DNA of 11,208 bases from Desulfobacterales bacterium (lineage in GTDB: Bacteria > Desulfobacterota > Desulfobacteria > Desulfobacterales > JAFDCJ01). The position numbers were made by a program, and so were the translations under genes. The notes under the pieces are model-generated. The model saw nothing but the letters and a program-made list of their open reading frames with translations. It had not been told where the DNA came from and searched no databases. This document shows positions 1 through 5,607 of this stretch, in pieces (position 1 is the stretch's first letter; each line of letters begins with the position of its first letter). The DNA lies in the NCBI GenBank assembly GCA_020345785.1, contig CP070771.1, forward strand, positions 3,957,494-3,968,701, in the 5' to 3' direction.

Positions 1-1
1 G

Positions 2-412
2 AAGGCGGATAACCCGCACATTTTGAACCTTTCACCGCCGCTTAACATGGAGGCAAAATGGTTCGCACCCCACGTCGCCTACACCATGGCCAAGTTCGGT
101 ATGAGCATGTGTGTTCTCGGGATGGCCGAGGAATTAAAGCCCAAGGGTATCGCGGTCAACGCCCTGTGGCCGCGGACGACCATCGCGACTTCAGCCGTAC
201 GAAACCTTTTCGGCGGCGAGGAGATGGTTCGCGCCTCGCGCAAGCCGGAAATTCTGGCAGATGCCGCCCATGCGATTTTCACCAAACCAAGCCGTGAGTG
301 CACCGGCAACTTTTTTGTGGATGACGACGTCCTGAAAGCCGAGGGTATAACGGATCTTAGCGACTATGCCGTCGATCCGAATGCCGAACTGATGCCGGAC
401 TTTTTCGTGTAA
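2..412 (+). CDS. Short-chain dehydrogenase/reductase, HSDL2-like (3' part only)
   Basis: The reading frame is open from the left edge and ends at TAA 410-412, so only about the last 136 residues are present and the N-terminal Rossmann glycine motif lies outside the window. The classical SDR catalytic pair is visible as Y-T-M-A-K, with Tyr at 80-82 and Lys at 92-94. The segments PHILNLSPPLN before it and KGIAVNALWPRTTIATSAV after it are characteristic of hydroxysteroid dehydrogenase-like protein 2 and related bacterial SDRs, which carry VNALWP where other SDRs have VNxIxPG. These enzymes are NAD(P)-dependent oxidoreductases of uncertain substrate, often near fatty-acyl or steroid catabolism genes. 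The tail (FFVDDDVL, then the C-terminus) matches the usual end of a stand-alone SDR domain with no SCP2 domain. No terminator is obvious downstream. Family is clear; substrate is unknown. Confidence 0.9.
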   Translation, partial: KADNPHILNLSPPLNMEAKWFAPHVAYTMAKFGMSMCVLGMAEELKPKGIAVNALWPRTTIATSAVRNLFGGEEMVRASRKPEILADAAHAIFTKPSRECTGNFFVDDDVLKAEGITDLSDYAVDPNAELMPDFFV

Positions 413-579
413 TTTATCCGCCCCAAAAAAAAGAACATTCAAGGTTATAAATTATTCTTTGACAGCAGAAAAATTTTATTAAATCAAAGGTCCGGCGGAT
501 TAATTATTTTATGCTGCGCATATTTTTTATAGTTGTTTCAAACGAATATGTTTTATCGACACCTGATACCACAATTTTT

Positions 580-674
580 CAAGGCGGAGCGATTAGACGG
601 GTACTCATGATGATAATCATGCGCCGGGTAGAACTCACCGAAAGGCAGGAATTCGGCCTGAATTTTCTTGTTTA
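580..674 (-). pseudogene. Relic of an msrA gene (central/C-terminal fragment)
   Basis: Read on the minus strand, 673-601 translates as NKKIQAEFLPFGEFY followed by PAHDYHHEY. This aligns without gaps to NKKIQTEIVPFGKFY and LAEDYHQKY of the complete msrA in this window. At nucleotide level, 601-673 matches 1928-2000 at about 58 of 73 positions. The frame then runs on to about 560 with no further MsrA similarity, and upstream of 674 homology stops abruptly where the next gene's ribosome-binding region begins. Conserved residues are altered (AEDYHQ becomes AHDYHH), so this is a decayed fragment. It explains why the open frame of the following HAD gene seems to extend far upstream: that extension is msrA sequence read on the wrong strand. 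Confidence 0.75.
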
Positions 675-693
675 TAATTATGGAGATAACATC

Positions 694-1362
694 ATGGTGA
701 AGGCAGTGATATTAGATATGGACGGGGTAATGACAGACTCTGAACATATGATAAATGAAGCGGCAATTGCCGGCTTGCGCGAATACGGAATCGAACCTGA
801 ACCGGATGATTTTCTGCCATTTTTAGGAATGGGTGAAGATCATTACATAGGTGGCGTCGCCCGGAAATACGGACTGACATATATTCCGGAAATGAAAGCA
901 CGGGTCTACGAAATTTACTTCGATCTAATTTCCGGGCGGTTGACAGCTTTTCCAGGAGTGCATGATCTACTGGAGCAATTGAGGGCCCAACAAGTCAGAC
1001 TTGCAGTGGCATCTTGCGCGGACCGCATCAAAATAGAAGCAAACCTGGCAGCTATCGAGGTTGAGCCTGCATGGTTTGATGCAATTGTGGCAGGCGATGA
1101 GGTACAAAATATGAAACCCGCGCCGGACATTTATCTGGCAGCGGCTGAAAGGCTGAACGTGGCGCCGCAAAGTTGCTGTGTGATTGAGGATTCCATCAAT
1201 GGGATTCGGGCGGCCAAGGCGGCCGGTATGCGGTGTGTTGCCGTTGCGCAAAGCTTTGCAGCCTCCGAGTTGCAGGTCGCCTTACCGGATTGCATCCGCC
1301 CCAATGTCAGCAGCATTTTGCCGGCCGATTTAGGCCTGAGAAAAGAGAGGTTTTCTTTCTAG
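694..1362 (+). CDS. HAD-superfamily hydrolase, beta-phosphoglucomutase-like
   Basis: A 222-residue haloacid dehalogenase-fold phosphatase or phosphomutase, cytoplasmic and Mg-dependent. All four HAD motifs are present: motif I DMDGVMTD (nucleophile Asp8, acid/base Asp10), motif II Ser107 in VASCAD, motif III Lys141 in KPAPDIYLAA, and motif IV Glu165-Asp166 in VIEDSINGIRAAKAAG. The stretch between about 16 and 80 is a helical C1 cap typical of the PGM-like subfamily, and the length is normal. ATG at 694 is chosen because GGAG (682-685) precedes it by 8 bases and homology begins there. The upstream frame (from 511) is antisense to an msrA relic. Gene neighbours give no clue to the substrate; sugar phosphates such as beta-glucose-1-phosphate or phosphoglycolate are possible from the family only. 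It appears monocistronic. Confidence 0.9.
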   Translation: MVKAVILDMDGVMTDSEHMINEAAIAGLREYGIEPEPDDFLPFLGMGEDHYIGGVARKYGLTYIPEMKARVYEIYFDLISGRLTAFPGVHDLLEQLRAQQVRLAVASCADRIKIEANLAAIEVEPAWFDAIVAGDEVQNMKPAPDIYLAAAERLNVAPQSCCVIEDSINGIRAAKAAGMRCVAVAQSFAASELQVALPDCIRPNVSSILPADLGLRKERFSF

Positions 1363-1377
1363 GTAAATACCGATAAT

Positions 1378-1408
1378 CCAGTATCAAGTATCGAGTATCC
1401 ATCATCGA
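1378..1408. repeat. Degenerate GTATC-type short tandem repeat
   Basis: CAGTATC, AAGTATC, GAGTATC and CATCATC follow each other as imperfect 7-base units just after the HAD gene stop. This is simple-sequence drift in the intergenic region; no function is evident. Confidence 0.5.
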
Positions 1409-1451
1409 CCTCGGAAAAACGGCGGTCTTGCGCCTACTGCTCTTAACTAGT

Positions 1452-1613
1452 GCCCGGGCGAAAATTCGGATTTCGGGTAGGTTGGGTTGAGCCCGATAGA
1501 GCATGTTGGGTTTCGTCCCTCAACCCAACCTACGAAAATAAGGCATTTACGACGATATGAGTGCCTGAAGGCGAAACCCAACATCGGACTTGAATGGGTT
1601 TTCGTTCAATCAC
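1452..1613. mobile_element. MITE-like hairpin repeat, copy 1
   Basis: A non-coding element of about 160 bases with nested inverted repeats. The inner pair is a perfect 15-base inverted repeat, GTAGGTTGGGTTGAG (1477-1491) and its complement (1519-1533). A second 13-base pair lies at 1503-1515 (ATGTTGGGTTTCG) and 1572-1584. The outer ends, GCGAAAA near 1459 and TTTTCGTT near 1599, form degenerate terminal inverted repeats. The 8-base word TAACTAGT flanks the element directly at 1444-1451 and 1614-1621, compatible with a target-site duplication. A second copy with better-preserved ends lies at 8904-9054. No coding capacity; likely mobilised in trans if mobile at all. Confidence 0.7.
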
Positions 1614-1621
1614 TAACTAGT

Positions 1622-1714
1622 TATACAAATTTATGCAACGTTGAGGTACGTTTTAATTTGCAGCAAGTGCCACTTGTTCTCAGCCGTACACATCGCTATT
1701 CAGCAGTAAATCTC
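1622..1714. other. Intergenic stretch downstream of msrA
   Basis: Between the repeat element and the msrA stop codon there are about 90 bases of AT-rich sequence with no gene, RNA or convincing terminator that I can recognise. Confidence 0.5.
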
Positions 1715-2578
1715 TTAATTATTCCACCTTTTGGAAATCGCCAGCAACCGCTCCCGCCCCGCTGGTGATAAGCCCAGGTCTTCGATGCTTGACTTGATCT
1801 CTTCAGATGTACCGTATCCGCCAGTGTAACCATTGACCCGGGCGGCGGCGGTGGAATTGATAAAATCAATTTCCCTGGGATAGAATGTTTTAAATTCAGT
1901 CATCAGATCCCTGTGCCGGCGCAGCTCGTATTTCTGATGATAATCTTCCGCCAGATAGAACTTGCCGAACGGCACGATTTCAGTCTGGATTTTCTTGTTT
2001 CTCTGGTTTTCTTCGAAAGCCTTTGTTTCAAGCGCCAGCTTACGTTGCGCATCATTGTGATAGAAGATCGCCGACATGTACTGGCGGCTCCAGGACTTGG
2101 ATGTCGGGTCGTGGCTTTGCCAGAAAACGAAGAGCAGATCCTTGTATGACAAGCGGGTCGGATCGTAATCGATCTGGATCGTTTCGCTGTGGTCCCCGAT
2201 GCTGCGATAGGTCGGGTCTTTTGTTTGGCCGCCCGAATATCCAACGCGAGTCCTGATAACTCCGTCCATACTCCCGAACCGGGAGTCCGGTCCCCAGAAT
2301 CAGCCCAGCGCAAATGTTGCGGTTTCCGTTTCAGGTAAAACCGCCGCATCGATGGGCGGTATTTTATGTTGAATGGTTGTGGTAGTTTGTATGGATTCCA
2401 TGTTGCTTTCTTCCTTAGAGTTGGTTTCTGCCGAAGCATCAACCTTGCGAAAATCACAGGCGCTGATCGCCAAACTTATGCATACAGCCGCCAAACAGAA
2501 CAACATCATAAGTTTCCAACGATGAGCCCATGTATAAATTCCGGTCGGTTGATCTCCAGTCGATTTACGGTATTTCAT
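1715..2578 (-). CDS. msrA: Peptide methionine sulfoxide reductase A, probable selenoprotein and lipoprotein
   Basis: Reduces methionine-S-sulfoxide in proteins. The frame reads through one TGA (2300-2302, residue 93) exactly where MsrA has its catalytic cysteine: ATFALG-TGA-FWG corresponds to GCFWG. After it come VGYSGG, GDHSETIQIDYDPT (catalytic Glu), FWQSHDPT, QYMSAIFYHN and LAEDYHQKY, in normal family order, then a C-terminal extension of about 40 residues. A hairpin suited to SECIS function follows the TGA. The N-terminus (R20, K23, hydrophobic 24-38, ISAC with Cys41) is a lipoprotein signal peptide, so the enzyme should be membrane-anchored outside the cytoplasm. The mature protein has no Cys other than lipidated Cys41, so no resolving Cys. 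The start could be 2578 or ATG codons near 2507 (residue 24 or 25, preceded by GGA). Full length 287 residues. The alternative is a pseudogene with a nonsense mutation; I think that less likely because the whole downstream domain is intact. Confidence 0.85.
2267..2302 (-). promoter_or_regulatory. Candidate bacterial SECIS element with UGA(Sec) codon
   Basis: On the minus strand the UGA (2302-2300) is followed after 13 bases by a perfect stem ACTCCCG (2286-2280), loop GTT (2279-2277) and CGGGAGT (2276-2270). It can also be drawn as a 6-bp stem with loop GGTTC. Bacterial SECIS elements are small hairpins inside the coding region, starting about 11-16 bases after the UGA, with a G (often GU) at the start of the apical loop; the position, size and loop fit SelB recognition. 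CC/GG pairs below an internal loop could extend the stem. The hairpin is encoded within FWGPDSRFGSMDG, a stretch poorly conserved among MsrAs, as expected if the RNA constrains it. Confidence 0.7.
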
Positions 2579-2900
2579 TTGATTGATTCCGATATTTTTT
2601 ATCTAGTTGTTTTTCAACCCGGGATCCCGCTTTCAGCGGGAAACCTTAAACCGCTCAAAACTGAATAAAAAATAAGTATGCGTTAGATAAAATCAAAATT
2701 AAAGATTCTATTCAAATAAGTCCCGTGGATTACGAAAAAACGCAGGCGTTATGATGCGATGCTGACTATTCGGCTGAAACAGAACTGTGGGGTTTGTATT
2801 GTTTGTGCTAATATCGGAATTTGCAAAAGGCGGGAATTCACAACATCGTGAAACCTTCCGGCCTTTTACTATTCCCCCAGGCGCCCTATCGTCAGGGGCG
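2579..2900. other. Intergenic region upstream of msrA and downstream of hydratase gene
   Basis: No gene seen. It holds a small hairpin CCCGCT-TTC-AGCGGG (about 2627-2641) some 50 bases upstream of msrA, repeat family 2 copy A (2704-2808), and a weak GCGCCC/GGGCGC inverted repeat (2881-2901) overlapping the end of the hydratase gene, with no T-run after it. A promoter for msrA must lie here on the minus strand, but no convincing -35/-10 pair stands out. Confidence 0.5.
2704..2808 (+). repeat. Dispersed repeat family 2, copy A
   Basis: The 45 bases 2704-2748 match 4018-4062 with two mismatches, and 2757-2780 (CGATGCTGACTATTCGGCTG and following bases) match 4112-4135 with one. TTTGTATTGTTTG at 2793 recurs at 4266. 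The two copies have the same order and orientation and differ by insertions or deletions between blocks; this copy is the short form. They lie about 1.3 kb apart as direct repeats on either side of the hydratase gene. I see no coding capacity or recognised element name. Confidence 0.75.
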
Positions 2901-3701
2901 CTAGTGCGTCAGTTCCAGCCGGACCTCGCCCATACCCTCGATCAGGAATTTCAAGGTATCGCCGGCATTCGGAAATTTGGTTGTGATGTTGCTGCCGGTC
3001 ATAACGAGCATGTCCCGTTTGAGCATCTTGCCCTGCTGGTTGAGCAGATTGGCCAGCCAGGCAACCGCTTCGAAGGGATGTCCCATGGCATCCCCGACCC
3101 GCCCTTTGCCGGCGGGTTCGTCGTTTATCCGCAGCCGAGTGGGGGCATTTTCCAGATCAATGCGATGCCAGTCCCTCACCGGGGTGCCCAGGACCACGCC
3201 GCCGTTCCAGCAGTTGTCGGCAACCAAGGTGAACGCATCTAACTTCCGGTAGTCCGCTTGGCGGTCTTCAATCAGTTCGAAAGACGCCATGCAGGCCGCA
3301 ATAGCGGGGGAGACACTTTGGCGAGTGTGCGGGGAGGTGGCCGCCGGCAGATCGGCCCCCAGCCTGACGGCGACTTCAAATTCGACTCCCAAATGCTGAA
3401 AATTCGCATAACTTAATTTCGCCGGTGATTGGTGAATCACCGACGACAGAATCGCCCCAGCCAGCGGCTGGTCGACGCCGCACAACTGTTGCATGGCCTT
3501 GGAAGTCAAAGCGATTTTATAACCCGCAAGGTCACCCCGCCCCGCTTCCATCAATAGTTTTAAAAATGCCTCCTGGATCAGGTAGGCATCCGCCAGCGAC
3601 CCCGACCGGATGGATTCTTCAAAGGGATGATAGGGTTTTGCTGCCTTGTGCTCGACAAACAGCGCTTCTGCCAATGCGGTAATCGTTTTACCTTCCATCA
3701 T
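2901..3701 (-). CDS. 2-keto-4-pentenoate hydratase / 4-oxalocrotonate decarboxylase family enzyme
   Basis: A 266-residue cytoplasmic enzyme of the fumarylacetoacetate hydrolase-related MhpD/DmpE family. Members add water to 2-hydroxypenta-2,4-dienoate or decarboxylate oxalocrotonate in meta-cleavage aromatic catabolism. The divalent-metal ligands are in place: Glu107 and Glu109 in GVEFEV and Glu142 in FELIEDR. Also seen are GYKIALTS (about 60-67), GDAMGHPFEAVAWLANLL and MTGSNITTKFPNAGDTL, all family signatures, and the length is typical. Start: AAGGAG seven bases before the first of two adjacent ATG codons (3699-3701) is a strong ribosome-binding site. Neighbours are not the usual ring-cleavage genes; the gene stands alone between direct repeats, so hydratase versus decarboxylase cannot be told and the pathway is unknown. 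Confidence 0.88.
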   Translation of the reverse strand: MMEGKTITALAEALFVEHKAAKPYHPFEESIRSGSLADAYLIQEAFLKLLMEAGRGDLAGYKIALTSKAMQQLCGVDQPLAGAILSSVIHQSPAKLSYANFQHLGVEFEVAVRLGADLPAATSPHTRQSVSPAIAACMASFELIEDRQADYRKLDAFTLVADNCWNGGVVLGTPVRDWHRIDLENAPTRLRINDEPAGKGRVGDAMGHPFEAVAWLANLLNQQGKMLKRDMLVMTGSNITTKFPNAGDTLKFLIEGMGEVRLELTH

Positions 3702-4017
3702 TGCGTGACTCCTTGGGGTCTCAGAATTTCTATCCCGCTGTAGACACCTTTATACATTTTTATTGCATTTGTCGTGACGAATATGCCTTTAAGACGATGT
3801 GTGTCAATAAAATATTGATAGAATTCTTATCGAGGGAGGCATGCTTTAATTATGAAAAAGAATTTGGCCTTTTTGTATAGAGTAAGGATGGAACATCGAC
3901 AAAAACATTCGACGCGCAGGATTGTCTCCGTTAGAGAACGACGGGATGTGAACATTGGCCCAGCTTACCGCCCACATCCCTAACAGGGGGAATCCGCCGG
4001 CGGAGTTCGTTATTACG
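3702..4017. other. Intergenic region upstream of the hydratase gene
   Basis: No convincing gene. The sequence is AT-rich up to about 3890 and must include the minus-strand promoter for the hydratase gene. A 44-codon basic ORF at 3853-3987 (+) has GGGAGG too far upstream (about 14 bases) and resembles no family I know. Confidence 0.5.
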
Positions 4018-4281
4018 GATTCTATTCAAATAAATCCCGTTGATTACGAAAAAACGCAGGCGCGGATGATCCGACTTCGCTCCTGATGCTTCGCAGGACA
4101 GGTTACATAATCGATGCTGACTATCCGGCTGAAACCTACCTGTAAAGATTCCTGCTGTCGGCAAAGTGCTGAGTCCCGCAGCCGGCGGGACTTAAACTGG
4201 CCTGAAATTGCAATGCCGAGGTAAAAAATTGATCTTGACAACAAATCCCGCTTTGATTATGCGAATTTGTATTGTTTGCGC
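4018..4281 (+). repeat. Dispersed repeat family 2, copy B (long form)
   Basis: Shares three collinear blocks with copy A (4018-4062, 4112-4135 and 4266-4281), separated by extra sequence. The extra block after 4062 contains inverted words (GATCCGAC..., GCTTCGCAGGAC), and the second contains a perfect 8-bp hairpin AGTCCCGC (4172-4179) / GCGGGACT (4185-4192). Copy A may be a deletion derivative, or B may carry nested insertions. The function is unknown. Confidence 0.7.
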
Positions 4282-4402
4282 CAAGGGGCGCTTCAATGGG
4301 TTGGGCTGCAGCTGAAGCTGATCCACCACCCACCATTTTCGATTCATCCGCTTTGAAAAAGCAACTTCTTATCTTTTTTAATCGATCAGGAAGATGATTG
4401 TG

Positions 4403-5059
4403 ATGAAAACCCTGGTTAATGCTGATAACGAGGATCAAGGGCATGCTCTGGAGCTAAGAAAGCTCAAGCTGGAGGAAAAACGTATAAGAAACGAGCTGTT
4501 AAAGTGGATTACGGTTGCCATTGGCGCCGTGGTCTCCTTTTACGTAATTGACCTCGGCAAGCTCCGACTAGAGGAATTCAGAGTTAAGGCCGAGAACCAA
4601 AGAGAACTATTGACGGCTTATCTCAAGGCGACCGAGTCTGTGCAGCCTGATGTATGGAAGAGAAAGCTACACGTACTCCGCACCATTTCTAGCGATGAAA
4701 TGGTGCGCAGATGGTCTGAACAGGAGCTAAAGCACATCGAACAATTTGCGGCGCTTGAGGCCCTTTATCGAGAAACTCTTAAGGTCGCGTCCCAGCTCGT
4801 CGTTAAACATGAATACGGTGACTGGGATCGAAAAAAAGCCCGAGCAAGGTTTGAACAGCTATATTGGGCCGATTTGGTGTTTGCCGGTGAGTCGCTGCCT
4901 GTGGAGAAGGGTATGGTGGATTTCAGAAATGCGTTGATTGCCGTCGAAGAAGCACCAGATGACGACAGCAAATGGAGAGCATTGAATATGTCGCTCCTAA
5001 AGTTATCTCAAGTCTTAAAGGAATCTAGGCCTAACTACTCGCTCCAGGCGGCGCAATAG
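4403..5059 (+). CDS. Unknown protein with one membrane segment and helical cytoplasmic domain
   Basis: A 218-residue protein that I do not recognise. Residues about 13-33 are highly charged and heptad-like (leucines alternating with Lys, Glu and Arg). Residues about 35-51 (WITVAIGAVVSFYVIDL) form a single transmembrane helix. The rest is soluble, charged and predicted mainly helical, with no Cys and no clear catalytic motif. ATG at 4403 is preferred over 4394 because AGGAAG (4388-4393) is nine bases from it and would touch the earlier ATG. The gene stands alone, just after repeat copy B and before a decayed response regulator, a context typical of accessory genes. It could be a membrane-tethered sensor, stress or defence component, but nothing in the sequence decides this. 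Confidence 0.75.
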   Translation: MKTLVNADNEDQGHALELRKLKLEEKRIRNELLKWITVAIGAVVSFYVIDLGKLRLEEFRVKAENQRELLTAYLKATESVQPDVWKRKLHVLRTISSDEMVRRWSEQELKHIEQFAALEALYRETLKVASQLVVKHEYGDWDRKKARARFEQLYWADLVFAGESLPVEKGMVDFRNALIAVEEAPDDDSKWRALNMSLLKLSQVLKESRPNYSLQAAQ

Positions 5060-5237
5060 GGTGAGCGGCCGGACCAAGTCGTTATCAGAGAGCGTTGGAT
5101 GACTTCCGGGGTTCGGTTTTGTTGCAACCGTCTTACCCAGGTTAATTAGAGTCGTTGCGTAGACATAGAACCATCAATGATAGGGGTGGTTTCCACCCGG
5201 AACAGCTATTGATGCTCACGTCGTAAGACTAATCCGG
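5060..5237. other. Intergenic region with a long imperfect hairpin
   Basis: No gene. CATCAAT (5172-5178) pairs with ATTGATG (5208-5214), and inside it GGGTGG (5184-5189) pairs with CCACCC (5193-5198) around loop TTT, giving a 43-base two-part stem. No T-run follows, so it is not an obvious terminator on the plus strand. Confidence 0.45.
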
Positions 5238-5385
5238 TCATTTGTTATCAAGCACTTTGCGAACGGTTCGAGCCAGTGCTTTTACGGAAAGGGGCTTCAT
5301 TAGAAAGGCCCTGATTCCTATCTCGACAGCCCTTTCTTAGATGATCAACTCGCTGAAGCCGGTACAAAGAATAATGGTATGTCAA
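5238..5385 (-). pseudogene. Decayed response-regulator receiver domain (C-terminal part)
   Basis: Minus-strand translation ending at TGA 5238-5240 gives AVEIGIRAFLMKPLSVKAL followed by ARTVRKVLDNK, the alpha4-beta5-alpha5 end of a CheY-like receiver domain with the conserved Lys-Pro. Just before it is IILCTGFSELI, the beta4 segment, interrupted by an in-frame TAA (5337-5339) and, a little further upstream, an apparent one-base deletion between LDIP and IIL. No phosphoacceptor region is recognisable upstream. Such LCTGFSE and MKPL sequences are typical of receiver domains on hybrid sensor kinases. Two independent lesions in the remaining 50 codons mark it as dead. Confidence 0.75.
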
Positions 5386-5607
5386 GCCCTTCATTAAAAA
5401 TTTTTTGAGAAAGCTGCTGAAGTCAATCCTTGACTCACAAAATCTGGTGGAGTAAAGAATCCTGGCCAGAGGACCATGCTTTGACTTCACCCCTGAGGGA
5501 TGATTTTGGCCGTCAGATAACCCATGGAATAATGGAATGTCGAAGATCCGCCTTTGGAGCGATGGAAAAATGGAATGTTGAATAAAGCGGGAACAAAGGA
5601 GGAGAAC
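5386..5607. other. Intergenic leader of the aldo/keto reductase operon
   Basis: No gene is supported. Short TGGAATAATGGAATG and TGGAAAAATGGAATG word repeats occur at 5525-5580. The operon promoter is presumably here, but no clear -35/-10 pair is seen. Confidence 0.4.

Noticed and set aside
511..693. N-terminal extension of the HAD hydrolase from an ATG at 511
   Set aside because: The extension is antisense to an msrA relic, has no HAD homology, and a good ribosome-binding site precedes ATG 694.
1452..1613. CRISPR-like array made from the repeated GGTTGGGTT words
   Set aside because: The words are inverted pairs within one hairpin element, not regularly spaced direct repeats with unique spacers.
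2300..2302. TGA as a plain nonsense mutation or sequencing error in msrA
   Set aside because: Not excluded, but the position is exactly the catalytic residue, everything else is intact, and a SECIS-like hairpin follows. Selenocysteine is the simpler reading.
1903..2457. 184-codon minus-strand ORF overlapping msrA in another frame
   Set aside because: Arg/Ser/Lys-rich shadow with no family features; the other frame contains every MsrA motif.
2787..3242. 151-codon plus-strand ORF across repeat A and the hydratase gene
   Set aside because: Antisense shadow of the hydratase coding sequence, which has its own strong start and motifs.
3853..3987. 44-codon basic ORF upstream of repeat B
   Set aside because: Ribosome-binding site too distant, no recognisable family, near-random composition.
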